64,000 bases of DNA from Meghimatium bilineatum (lineage: Eukaryota > Mollusca > Gastropoda > Stylommatophora > Philomycidae), in contig CM067322.1 of the NCBI GenBank assembly GCA_034231615.1, positions 54,576,357 through 54,640,356 of the forward strand. Direction: 5' to 3'. Every line of letters starts with the position of its first letter. Within the stretch, counting starts at the first letter, position 1. Below, in pieces: positions 44,051 through 55,144 of this stretch. The notes beneath the pieces were generated by a model. The model saw only the letters and a program-made list of their open reading frames with translations. It was not told the origin of the DNA and made no database searches. The position numbers and the translations under genes were made by a program.

Positions 44051-45926
44051 ATATATATCAATTCATAGAGTTCAACAGTAACTATTCAATAGCGATTAGA
44101 TAAATAAGATCAAAGTGAGTACTTTCATAACCAACAGATGTGTCATTTATCGACGTGGCAAATCTTAACTTTGCAGCCACTGCAGCATCTCTATTACAAT
44201 TATACTTTTTATATTTGGAACACATGAATTTGTACAACATAGAACACTTTCAGTTACCCTTGATAACGTTCATGATATCATATGAATGATATGTTTGTAA
44301 ATTCACAGCAAACAATTCTAGAAATTACATGACAGATTGCCAGATTTATCTTCGCAAGCTTTCATTCTTTAATGGTATTATTCAACCGTTACAAGTAGGT
44401 TGGTCAATAGTAACCAGGGTTATATATGTCTTGTTTATATGCTTCACAATTATTATACTAAAAACTGACAATATATTTTTCAGTGATGGAATAATATAAA
44501 GAAATATATGGATGGCAGGATACATTTATTAGTTAAATTCAATTAGACAACAGGTTTTAATGATACTGCAGTGAAACTACGTTCCAGGCGACTAAAATAT
44601 TTCTTTTATTGCATGTTTTTATAAAGGCGATTAAGTCGAAAAGTGATTATTGTGTGTTGTAGTATGTCATAAGCATTTAAATCGTATATTGTTTTCATCA
44701 AAAAATTTTTAAAAATCAATTAGAATTTAGCTATTTCAAATGGCCCATCAGACCAAAACTTATGCAACAGTAAACTCTCAGGAGATAGAATGTGAATATA
44801 GTGAGGCTTTCCTTTTGTGGATACATCTCCACATTTCATCTCTGCGTTTCCCTTTGTAGTAAAACATTCAGAGAACCCAATATTTCACATTACGCTGGAC
44901 AGCTGTGTTTGGTGGGAGGGAGGGGTGTTAGAGTTATCTAGGTATGAAAACATTGCACACCATCGAGTTGCACACTATCAATTATTGTTGATAGATTCAA
45001 TAACAATATATCCGTTTTCGAGTACGTTAGTTACAGTACGTTATTCGTCAGAGTATTCCGCACAATTAGTGCTCCGATCATATTTGCAATAATACGACTG
45101 ACAGCTTCAGTTTTGTGTTGCAATAGTTTTAAAGTCCGTTATGATGACCATATTTGACGCCCTGGAGCAGTCACATTTCAAACCAAATTCTTTTATCTTT
45201 TCTGGCACTAGAAAATAAAGCGTCGCTCACATTAATGTCCATTTTCCATGCTCTTTTTAGTAAGGAGTTCTGTGCAACCACCTAGTCAATTGCTTTACAG
45301 TTCGATACAGTAGTAAAACTTGTCAATCTATCCGCTCTCTCGTTGCCCGAGCATTCGAATGACCAGGTACGAAAATAGATTATAACGCCTTTAAACGTCG
45401 ACTTCCACCATTAGCAGAACCACTGTTGACAATTAAAGAACGCTCTTATATTGCTGGTCATTCTCATCAAAGTACCGAGAATGTAGTCATGTGTTACGTT
45501 CTTTGGCATCATCCATTTCAAGACCTTGATCACTGTAGGAATCTCCATACGCATGCTGCTTGTTGCCAACGATCTACTCTTTTGTCGTCTCTACACACTG
45601 AGATGTGAAAGCTGATGAACTACGCATATATAAACATCGAACCATCTCTGTTTACAATCAATCATCTTTACTGAAATTCTTGCTGACCAATACTTACAGC
45701 TCACACACAATTTGTCATATTGTTATAATGTTTAAGTAAGGCATACTTCATAATGCTTTCTCGTCTGCTGCAACACATTGCTTTACTCCCATGTTCTACA
45801 TTCAAGCCGAAGAAAACTACAGCACGGACGAAGAGACACACCTCACACCTTCCAACTAGTCAACTTCTTAATTTCATTCAAAATATCAGCACGGTCCTTC
45901 GAACTACCACTTGTCACTGTGCTCGA
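44051..45926. other. Unassigned sequence, 1.9 kb
   Basis: AT-rich with no recognised repeat. Small frames (91 codons at 44817, 73-95 codons at 45753-45999) do not carry conserved motifs; the last of them runs into the F copy. Confidence 0.35.
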
Positions 45927-46092
45927 CGTGAGTCTTCTTCTTCTTCTTCAGCGTTCATTCTCAAACTCCTGCTGGATCTCTGTCCTGCTAGATTTCTAAC
46001 AGGATGTAGTCCAGAGAACGGAAATGCGTTGTTGTTATGATTTTATGTGCACCAATGGTCCGACACATCCGTCTTCGGCGGGGACCTCAGTC
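45927..46092 (-). mobile_element. Nonautonomous repeat F
   Basis: Starts with (TTC)n at 45933, then 'agcgttcattctcaaactcc', 'tgctggatctctgtcctgct', 'aggatgtagtccagagaacg', 'gaaatgcgttgttgttatga' and 'gacacatccgtcttcggcgg'. Confidence 0.82.
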
Positions 46093-47284
46093 AATTCCCC
46101 TTAACACCCACGTTTCCAGGTACAAAAATGAATGCTACTAGGATTGGGAACTAAGATAACAATATGAGTTGCATACATGGATCGCAAGAAGAGCCATCAT
46201 CCGACACATAAAACGAAGTCAATTATCACATGTTAACGGACACACTCAATAGGACATCGGATTTCGTATGGACGTTCCCTGAGTGACATGATGATGATAT
46301 GACGACTAAATAACTAAGCCTTGCATAATGAACCTACAGAGCCTACTAGCCTCCAGGCTAGCCGTTACATCTGCGAGTCCGCTACTTCATTCATAAAAGT
46401 ACATTTAACATAGGTCTTACTGAACAGAAATATTTTTTTTGGTTAATCTGACAAAGCAATATTTGTGTCTGTTATGCATGTGCACTTGTAAAGCATATAT
46501 GCATTGTTACTGCGGTTATCATGTTAAGCTCATTGTAACAGAACGATACAGGTCAGGAACGGACGAACAATCTGTACTTAAAGGCTGGATCCTAATGCAT
46601 GATTAAAGTTTTAAAAAAACCGAAACATTTCAAAGACGACTTCACCTGGGACGAATTTTTCCGTGTTCAAACAAAAGCTGTGGATCACATGATTCATCCG
46701 GCATTTCCCGAGGCTCAAGCGATACTAATCGCACGTAGAAGCAGAAAACAAGATGGCTGTTAGTCTAACATGCATTTTCGATTTCGCAAACAAATCACTC
46801 GTGGATTGTTTCATAAAATCAATGGCTGAGAGAAACATGTTCCTGCTAGGGTTAAAAAACAACACTAGGACAGATCTGCTGAAGAGGAATTGTGACGCTA
46901 GTTCTGATTACATTGATCCATAAAGATGATGATTCTGGTAAGATTGGTGGAGGTGATAATGTATTGGTAGATAAGAGTAGTATTAGTTACTGGAGCAGAT
47001 GTTGAAAATTGGAAGAGATGAGAATCCATTATGTAGTATTGGAAGAGGAGTGTTTATCATTTGTCTTTAATGACTGTGGTATCAATGTTTGTTGTAGAAG
47101 GGATCTGGTTTGGTAAGAACTCGGCAAATATGAGTAAACGTGTGAATGAATAAACATAGCTGTGAGGTATTGACATATTGTGTATGTACATATCAATGCT
47201 GGTGTCGTTGTTAGGTTCATGAACTCTTCGTTTGAGCTTCTGTAACCATACACGTTTCCATGGTTACTGGTTCACGGTAGTCTG
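46093..47284. other. Unassigned; possible short coding remnant
   Basis: At about 46613-46750 a plus-strand frame reads 'KHFKDDFTWDEFFRVQTKAV' and 'DHMIHPAFPEAQAILIARRS' before a stop. The composition looks like protein and F-W-EFF is faintly reminiscent of an MBT-type start, but this is not enough to name a gene. The rest of the region shows nothing. Confidence 0.3.
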
Positions 47285-47564
47285 TGTAAATGTACTGAAA
47301 TATGGGTGTTAGTGATTATTGAAAATATCAGGTATTATCACTTAGTGAAAATATGAAGTATTATCATAGTGAAAATAGGAGGTTTTTTATGACAGTTGAA
47401 ATGTGAGGTATTATCATAGTGGAAATAGGAGATTTATTGACAGTTGAAATGTGAGGTATTATCATAGTGGAAATAGGAGATTTATTGACAGTTGATATAT
47501 AAGGTATTATCGCAGTGAAAATAGGAGGTTCAGTAGAAAAGATCAGTCGAAATATGAGGTGTTG
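47285..47564. repeat. 49-bp minisatellite, left part
   Basis: Units of 'tgaggtattatcatagtgga' + 'aataggagatttattgacag' + 'ttgaaatg' start at 47403 and 47452, with more diverged ones on each side. The array is interrupted at about 47565 and continues after 48350. Confidence 0.88.
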
Positions 47565-47796
47565 TCACTTAGACGTAGAGGATTAGTTATACTGTACTCG
47601 GTTTCCCATATATACTCCGTCATTCTCATGGAAGTGCTACGCCACCTGCCGAGAGTACCACTCATAGCACGAAACTCCGTAGCTTCAATCGATAAACCAC
47701 ATGGATCTCCGAAAAATCCACCTGTAAACAAGACGTCACGAGTCGGATTCGAACCCATCACCTCTTGAACACACGGCGAACAGCTTAACCACTTAT
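47565..47796 (-). mobile_element. tRNA-derived SINE, family S1
   Basis: On the minus strand the right end reads an A-box-like 'TAAGTGGTTAAGCTGTTCGC' and, about 35 bases on, a perfect B box GGTTCGAATCC (47745-47755 complement), as in a tRNA gene. A non-tRNA body follows: 'acaggtggatttttcggaga', 'agctacggagtttcgtgcta'. A diverged copy is at 56710-56880. The remnant 'attatcgcttagtg' at 47797-47810 is array sequence, so the SINE sits inside the minisatellite. Confidence 0.78.
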
Positions 47797-47810
47797 ATTA
47801 TCGCTTAGTG

Positions 47811-48348
47811 GATTTTGTCACAAATAGTGATTTAAGAAACAAAACACACCAAGAAAATGTTTCAAACGTCATAAGAAAGCGTAGATGGAAATACCTTGGT
47901 CATGTTTTAAGACAATATGAAAACATAATAAATCAACGTCCTTATTTAGACAACTGAGGATAAAAGAAAACGAGGAAGGCCTAAAGCAATTCCTAAAAAG
48001 CACCATACTAAAGGAAGGGAAAATAACATGCTGCAAGACCATACAAGCAGTGCAGGATTTATCTATAAGCTAAACAAGCTATAGCTTAGGGTCCCCTTTT
48101 TTTGTTGCGGGCCACCAAATTAAAAAAAAAAATTCACTATCTATATACTTCTTAATTGTTAAAGGGCCCCATATCTCAAATAGCTTAGGGCCCCATATCT
48201 CAAATAGCTTAGGGCCCCATATCTCAAATAGCTTAGGGCCTCATCAAGTCTAAATCCGGCGCTTCATTGCAGGAAGCGGAGTGCAACACATGGAGAATCA
48301 AAACCTCTGCCCTATGTGCCTCCTACTACACGAAAGGAACAAACTGAG
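47811..48348 (+). mobile_element. LINE family B 3' end with internal insert
   Basis: Begins abruptly at 'gattttgtcacaaatagtga', equal to 6541 of the first copy, and continues through TNSDLRNKTHQENVSNVIRK and RRWKYLGHVLR to the 'ctctgccctatgtgcctcc' end. At about 48068-48260 an unrelated stretch interrupts it: 'agggccccatatctcaaata' + 'gctta' is repeated three times (25-bp period). The abrupt start suggests ordinary 5' truncation on insertion. Confidence 0.82.
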
Positions 48349-48715
48349 AAAATCACAGTGAAAATGTGAGGTATTATCATAGTGGAAGTAAGAGATATTA
48401 TCACTCAGTATAACTATGAAGGTTGCAGTCGCAGTGAAGAAATTTGGATTGTAGAATCATATCACTTCAGTGAGAGTTTGACCACTGTAGTACTTGTTGT
48501 GAAAAATATCTTTAATTACAACTTTGAAATATGATAATTGTTGTGATTTTTGGGAACATGAGGCTTTTTCACATAAAGGGGGGGGGGGGGTTACAATACT
48601 TACTGAGAATATGGAGACTGTTTCATTTAGTGAGAATATGAATGTTGTAGCATCTTATTAGTTTTTAGGGGTTGTAACACTTAATGACACGAACATGATG
48701 ACCGAGATGCATTTA
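48349..48715. repeat. 49-bp minisatellite, right part (degenerate)
   Basis: Resumes with 'gaaaatgtgaggtattatca' + 'tagtggaagtaagagat' and fades through 'tatcacttcagtgagag' and 'tcatttagtgagaatatg' to about 48700. A G-run lies at 48578-48590. Confidence 0.75.
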
Positions 48716-48719
48716 GAAC

Positions 48720-49880
48720 AAACAAATAATGGAAATATGGCAACACTATTTCAAAGAATTACTAAACCTCAATGATGGAGAAGAAGACACAAAAAAAGTA
48801 GTACAACAGAAAAGCTAGAAGCAAATTTACTAATATTGAAAATGGAAAATGCAATAAATAAAGCACCCTGTGCTGATAACATACAAGCAGAACTGTCCAA
48901 AGCAGCGGTAGATATCAGAAAGGGATACAAGAAAGTGTCATCAAATTTCGTATCGAAAAGAGAAAATTACACACGAAATTGTGGAATAAACATTTATTTT
49001 AGATAGTCCCTCTGCTATCCCCCTACTGTTCATAACATACATAGATCGCATCTGCAAAGTAGCAAAGACAACGGAAGAAAACAATTTGAAGGATAACTTA
49101 AACGAACTACTATTTGCAGATGACCAAGCACTAGTGGCATCATCAGAAGAAGAACTACAAAGACAAATAGATAGATTACATCAAGTATGCCATACCTTTA
49201 ACATGAAGATAGTTATAAAATATACCGAAGTAATGAAGATAGGAAGAACAGAAAGAAACACCTATATATATATATTGGAAACAACAGACTAAACCAGACA
49301 ACATAACTCATATACGTAGGTAGCAACAGACAGAAATAAAAGCAAAGAAATACACAATAGATGTACTAAAGCATACTAAGCCATAGGGCAAATGACACCA
49401 ATCTGCAGAAACATAAATGTAGATCTAAACACCAAATTAACAGTATTTAAAACGATTATTATGCCAACGTTATGCTACCAAAGCCAAACATGGACAACGA
49501 TAGCAGAAGACAAACGTAAACTTGTGACAGCTGAAATGGCATGCTTACACAGAATCATAGGAATATCGCTAAGACAGGGTGAGAAATGAGAACATTAGAC
49601 AAAGGGATCATCACAATTTTGGAATATGTTAAAAGACAACAGATCAAATGGTTTACACACATCAACAGATTACCATCCTAAAGCATACCACCGCACCTTA
49701 CGCTACACAGATACAGTGAAGGCAGACATAGAAGCCGACCACGAAAACGATCGACCACCGAAAGAAAAGAGGTGACAAATTCCACAATATGCTCAGCACA
49801 CAAGAGGGCTGTCTCCAGAGAACTCTTCTAACATTGACGCTGAAAGGCAACAAAGGGTTTAGCGAATTGATAGATAGATA
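48720..49880 (+). mobile_element. LINE family C, RT and C-terminus
   Basis: Readable blocks in order are 'MEIWQHYFKELLNLNDGEED', 'NAINKAPCADNIQAELSKAA' (the KAPG-D-I--E region with Gly to Cys), 'PLLFITYIDRICKVAKTTEE', 'NELLFADDQALVASSEEELQ' with an intact F-A-D-D, VMKIGRTERN, 'FKTIIMPTLCYQSQTWTTI', 'TAEMACLHRIIGISLRQGEK', and a decayed end with RRHRSRPRKRS. This is a reverse transcriptase with its C-terminal domain. Frameshifts and stops make it inactive. It is the same family as 29865-30990, in the opposite orientation. Confidence 0.88.
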
Positions 49881-52085
49881 GATATGAAAAATATGTATTA
49901 TGCCAAAATAAAGATCTACATATTATCCGAGATGTGAAGAGAAATATAGCAAAGTATAATAGAAAAGGGAGAATACAATTGCTTTCTTAGTGGCTTTATT
50001 GATTATTTCCCTGTTGTTAAATACTTAACACAAACCCGGTGTTTGTTATTTACCCACCAGCTCAAACTGCTTTTAAACAGTGCATTTCCAGCTACTTCTT
50101 CTTGTACATAATAGCATATGTACAATAGCATAAGATCATAGTATTATCCCCGTGAATATCTTTGCATCTGGGAACACTTCTTAAAACAGTCATAATGAAT
50201 TTATCGGTGGAACCACAATTAATGCAGCCATTTTGTAACTAGGAATACAGCGCTATAATGACGTCACAAAGTACAAAAATTTCCGATCGGCACAGATATT
50301 GTAAAAAATTTAAATTGTATACACTTATGTTGGTTTAGTACCAAAAATGAGAGATACAGACACGGTTACCACAAACAGAAGCAATTACACGTGAGGCAGA
50401 AAATAGTGAAATAACATAATAGATAATTTAACTGCCTGAAATTGAAGAAAGATAACATCCAAAACGATGTTCGGTACTAAAGAACAACGTTTGTGCAGAT
50501 CTGTGATCACCTACACCAGCTGTGTAAAAAATACACAAGTCAAATAGTTGTAATTGATTTGCAATGTTTTGGCTAATACTTTTTAACTTTCTGGCCTGAG
50601 AAGTCTCTAGTATGTCTGGGTCAGTTATTTTGTGTTCCTCTGGTGAATAACAATTCTTTCAACAGCGGGCGCTAGTCTAATTAGGGATATCGGAGTTAAT
50701 GACAATAAAAAGGAAGGGAAACTGTAATTCCGGTAGCCCTGCCACCACGTGCTTCCATAATTAGTTAGCTCTTCGTTTCCAATATGAATCTCTCTTTTCA
50801 ATTGGCTCTGCGGTAGAGTAATTAATTAGTTGGAGGTTCTTTTCATAAATAAAACTAACTTTCATTTTTCACAACCCGATTGTCCGCGTTGCACTGGCGA
50901 TGCGATTGTTTTTATTTGTGGTGGTTAAGGATTTACCACTAGTTAAAAAGCAATTCCTAAACATTAATTTCTTCAATTATTCTTAAAAGTTAGCCATGTA
51001 CTCGTTTGTCATATCAAAAATGCATATTCCTAAGATAATATCATGTTCACAATGCTTATTTTTTTACGGATATACCAAAATATAGCATTTCAAGATTTCT
51101 ATTTTGAAGACAAGTGTGCCCTTAAATTGAGCTTATGTCCGCTCACGTACAGAAATAACAAGGAGAGAACGCGTGAGAGAAGAGATAGATCTCATGTGCC
51201 TGAATCGATGAAATTCAATTACAATAATCCCACGACATTCAATTTCAAGCATGGTAATCACATTGAGCTGTTTAATACAAAATGTCCATGATAATAATCA
51301 GTTGGTATCAAAATTTCCTAGGAATTTGTACTCTCAAATATCTCATGAATGTCTCTTGGTTCTGGAGCCATGATTTAGATATTGTGTACGATTTTTGTAG
51401 ACTTATTATAGAAAAACTGTACTTTTTAAAATCAAAATTAACTGTGTAATAACCTTAGATGCTAATGTGTTCTAGTGGCAAGAATGGGAAGTAAATAATA
51501 GCAAGACTGAAACATAATATTGCAAGAGACGACTATAGGGGTTTAGGGCGAGTGACTCCTATTCCAAAGAGTGTCAAAGTGACCCTAACGAGCGCAGAAG
51601 TAGAAAAAGAAATAACTTGTTTTTTTTCATATTTCCATGAAAGACGTGTAACATTTTAAAGGTAGCCTACAGAACAGAAGCAGAAACGTTTGGACACTAA
51701 CATTAATAAGTAAATACTATCAATAATATAATAATGTTTCTAGCAAATCCCGTCCAGGACCTAGCACTCAGCACATCATTTTCTGGCTGTGATGTTTGTC
51801 TAGGCAATATGACTACAATCATAAAATAGAATATTTTATACTCTGTTTAGATAAGTAGTTATATAACTTGTGTTCTGTATCTTATTCACACTCTCCTTAT
51901 ATTTACTTTTTTCTGTGATATTTCCTTTATATCTACTCTTACTTCTCTTATTTCCCACTTGCTGTCATGCTCTTACACTCATCATAACATATGTGTGTCT
52001 GTATTAAGTATTCGATAATCACACACAGAGAATACAGAATGAAGAATTCTACGAATTTCCTATAGGGAACATAAGACCAATGTGT
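49881..52085. other. Unassigned sequence, 2.2 kb
   Basis: No gene, tandem repeat or recognised transposon. One of the longest featureless parts. The 82-codon frame at 51043 has no motif I know. Confidence 0.35.
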
Positions 52086-52408
52086 ACGTAAGAAATAAAG
52101 TAGAGATGTGTGCAGGTGTCCAGGAGCCATTGCTTTCAATAGTAAACTAGCATGGTTCGGACATGTATGCAGGCACGATTCCTTGTCAAAAACAATACTG
52201 CAGGGAACTGTCGAGGGTGGAAGAAGCAGAGGAGGACAAATAAAGACATGGACAGACAACATCAAGGAATGGACAGGGCTAGATATTTCCACACTCATCC
52301 GCATCGCTGACGATAGAATTCGCTGGAGGACTCTGTGTGCTGAAGCATCCAATGTGGTACCCCTACGACCCTGAAGGGTTATGGGTTTATTGATTGATGA
52401 TTGATTAA
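52086..52408 (+). mobile_element. LINE 3' end, separate family
   Basis: An open frame reads 'AIAFNSKLAWFGHVCRHDSL', 'SKTILQGTVEGGRSRGGQIK', 'TWTDNIKEWTGLDISTLIRI' and 'ADDRIRWRTLCAEASNVVPL', stops, and is followed by 'ttgattgatgattgatt'. L-WFGHV-RHDSLSKTILQGT-EGGR-RG-Q-K-W-DNIKEWT is a very common RTE-type C-terminus in invertebrates. The frame is intact over about 85 codons, so the copy is young. It differs from the other families here. Confidence 0.88.
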
Positions 52409-52811
52409 GTATTCGTTGTGTGTCCGCTGTTTTCTGTTCTGATGAAGATGTTTTTTAGTGGAAACGTCACGTATTCTCATGTTTGCTGTAATTATGTCGT
52501 GTGCATAATATTCGCAATACATTATATTTATCTCCTTCGCCTGTGTGGCGACCGGACGCCTGGACGTCTATTTCAGGATGAAAAGAATAGGACCATTGTC
52601 TTCCTTCTTGGTGTGTGGCACCAAGGTATTTGGTGGATACTTAGATAATATAACTTCGACACAAACATCATAGTCGTCATTGAATCGGTGTACAAAGTTG
52701 CAATCAGTGCTGTTTTCATAAATAATAACAAGGTGGATTTTTCTAGACGTATATTGTACTGCGCTAGGACTGCATACTTTTGCCAGTACATTTTAACATA
52801 TATCTTGAATA
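52409..52811. other. Unassigned sequence
   Basis: Frames of about 70 codons overlap on both strands, with no motif. Probably chance. Confidence 0.3.
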
Positions 52812-52955
52812 TATAATGCAGGAGGCATTACAAGATCTCCAGACATCAATAATTATTGGCGGTAGACCCCTTAATAACTTGCGTTATGCCGATGATATCG
52901 ATCTATTGGCTAGTTTCGAATCTGAACTCCAGGGAATCACCTCAGAGTAGGAAGA
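52812..52955 (+). mobile_element. RTE reverse transcriptase active-site fragment
   Basis: From 52818 one frame reads 'MQEALQDLQTSIIIGGRPLN', 'NLRYADDIDLLASFESELQG' and ITSE-stop. YADD is the catalytic Mg-binding box of reverse transcriptases and IGGRPL-NLR-ADDID is the RTE form. Only 46 codons remain and both sides are unrelated sequence, so this is an isolated piece. Confidence 0.85.
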
Positions 52956-53044
52956 AGTTACTTAAACATATGCTTGGTGTTCCCAGTAATGAGGAAGAGA
53001 TGCAGACCAATGCACATTGTACATGTATCTTTATTTGGCAGACT

Positions 53045-53205
53045 CCTAGGTGGTGGGGAATTCTGGGTGTGTCATCACTACTGATGGGTCAACAGATCTG
53101 ACAGGAGGGTGATGAACTAATTTCCACAGATGAATATGCTGTACTTCTGACAGGACATAATTACTCTGCGATAATGCAACACTGGAATGTCTCCATATGG
53201 GGATT
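53045..53205 (-). repeat. Dispersed repeat H with protein-like conservation, copy 2
   Basis: The minus-strand frame (53252-53046) reads 'RHSSVALSQSNYVLSEVQHI', 'HLWKLVHHPPVRSVDPSVVM' and THPEFPTT. It aligns in frame with 26662-26822. The family is unknown. Confidence 0.55.
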
Positions 53206-53370
53206 AAACATTCATTCGTAACAACCCCACCTCCCTCCGGTCCATAATACAACCATACTTTTGAGACAGCAGTCCTTATGCGTTTGATTTTTACTCGGTT
53301 ACTAAGCTGAAGAGGCGTTACAAGTTTTTGAGATTACTCATGTATCATTCTCAGAGTTAGCAAAACCAAG

Positions 53371-53662
53371 ATTCTTCTTCTTCTTCTGTCTTCGTTCTCA
53401 AACTCCTAATTATTAACAGGATGTAGTCCGGATAACGGAGTGCGTTGTGTCATGGTTTACAACATTGCTGCGATATCTGCGCCTTTCGGCCTGACACATC
53501 CGACTTCAGCATTGCTTTGGGTCACTGCCCCTATATGGTATGGGAAAGCCAACTCCATCCCATAACCTCCTTAGTCGCCTTTTACGACATGCGTGGAAGG
53601 TAAACAGTGTTGCTATTCTTTGCTCCCCTTTCGGGCCTCGGCAACACACGGGCGACCAGGAT
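53371..53662 (-). mobile_element. Nonautonomous repeat E, full copy
   Basis: Blocks: 'cttcttcttcttctgtcttc', 'aacaggatgtagtccggata', 'acaacattgctgcgatatct', 'tatatggtatgggaaagcca', 'cctccttagtcgccttttac', 'gcgtggaaggtaaacagtgt', 'tcggcaacacacgggcgacc'. The GAA tail complement is at the left. Close in length and wording to 26325 and 63745. Confidence 0.87.
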
Positions 53663-54055
53663 TCTAAAAATACCTCTTCCTGGTGCATCCTGGAAACAGA
53701 AATACTGTGACTAGTGATACATTTCTGACCAACACTTTCAGAGATCGTGCCCGTGGTTGTGATGGCTACAGATTGAATGAGAATTGGTTGCAAAAAAGAT
53801 AAGCAACATTTCCGGTTAGCCGATACAGCCAGTGGCACTGTGTACACCCAATGATGCAGGCATTCTGACACGGACAGATGAAATGCATGTACATTGAAGA
53901 GGCGGTCAATGTCGATTCCAGATATAGGTAGAGTGTTTACAGTGTTCCAGTCGACTAGAGTGCACATTAAGTACTTCCTAGAAGACAACACTCGTTACAG
54001 GGTAATACCATGAGAAGTACCATGTAATACCATGTACATGAGAAGTTAAAATGAC
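53663..54055. other. Unassigned; open minus-strand stretch
   Basis: The minus strand is open for about 110 codons from 53991 ('SRKYLMCTLVDWNTVNTLPI...'), continuing into the E copy. I recognise no family, and the plus strand is also partly open, so it may be chance or part of the block that follows. Confidence 0.3.
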
Positions 54056-54655
54056 ATGAAGTCCCAATTGTCCAGCGCGAGACCTGTCGACTTAAGTGTT
54101 GTTCATTGCCAAGAATACATAGTAGCCAGAACGATGTATCCGATAGAAAACTGTCACCACAGTTGACTCCATCCACATTAGAAGCCACGATTCAAGTACT
54201 GGATAGCAAACATGAACTTCTGCTATTGGGTATGGAAAAGATGTTTTGAATTCAGCTTGCTATTGAACTACGGATAAACGTCGAACAAAGGTCGGGAGTA
54301 CATGCATTCTGACCGGTGCAGTGTGAAGACTCAGACTCTGTGGGCAATGAAGACGATGAGCAATACATTGTCTTCGAAGACGCGCTAATCCCCTCCTCTA
54401 GCGGCACATGCAGAGAAAATTGTGTTCAGTACCCAAGAGCGAAGTGGCAATGATATCGTCTTTCTTAAAGAAATTTGTTCGCCAGCTGCCAAGCTACTCG
54501 TCCGAGGTAAACTACCCACTTCCTTGGGAGATAAAAACAATGACGAGGGGTCAAAGGAAGAACGTACATGGCGAGATATTGGAAGGTTATCACTATATGA
54601 AGAGTTGACTTCATCGTTTGATATGCACCCTTTACCTCCCACAACAGATGTATAG
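54056..54655 (+). pseudogene. Decayed coding-like block, family unknown
   Basis: The plus strand frame from 54059 reads 'EVPIVQRETCRLKCCSLPRI', 'RKLSPQLTPSTLEATIQVLD', 'SKHELLLLGMEKMF', stop, IQLAIELRINVEQRSGVHAF, stop, then 'CEDSDSVGNEDDEQYIVFED' and ALIPSSSGTCREN. A frameshift near 54410 leads to 'AEKIVFSTQERSGNDIVFLK', 'EICSPAAKLLVRGKLPTSLG' and 'TSSFDMHPLPPTTDV', then a stop at 54655. The composition (acidic run, Ser/Pro, mixed hydrophobics) is that of a real protein rather than of AT-rich noise. I do not recognise it. It could be a transposon protein or a processed copy of a cellular gene; no poly-A is seen right after. Confidence 0.45.
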
Positions 54656-54739
54656 AGATGGACAAGAGATAGATACTAGGCTCTACTCACGGAAAACACA
54701 AGTCATGAAGGCTACTTTAAAAAAATGTAATAGCGGTTT

Positions 54740-55000
54740 AAATTCCAAATAGGGTATTCATAAATAAAAGTATTTTATAATTGAAAGTACATAAATAAAA
54801 GTATTTTATAGTTGAAAGTACGTAAATACAAGTATTTTATAAATAAAAGTAGGAAAATTAATGTATTTTATAATTTAAAGTCCGCAATTATACTATTGTT
54901 TAATTTAAATAACATAAATAAAAGTATATTGTAATTGAAAGTAAGAAAATAAAAGTATATTGTACTATAAAGAATATAACTACATGTATTTTATAACTTG
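54740..55000. repeat. ~28-bp AT-rich tandem repeat, about 8 units
   Basis: Variants of 'aaataaaagtattttataat' + 'tgaaagtac' run through the region, some with 'tatattgtaat' in place of the core. Confidence 0.85.
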
Positions 55001-55144
55001 AAACATCTCGTCACAATGTAGCATCAACTTTACTATCAGGACACGTGAAACTTTGAATACAACCACGTTTTAAAAAAAAAATTAGATGATATTTCTAAAT
55101 ATGCTATCACAAAGTGTGGAACTTGATAATAAAAAAATGCACAC

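Noticed and set aside
51948..52352. 134-codon minus-strand frame
   Set aside because: Antisense shadow of the well-matched LINE frame at 52108-52374.
53506..53991. 161-codon minus-strand frame as a gene
   Set aside because: Its last third lies in repeat E and the first part has no known domain; kept only as an open stretch.
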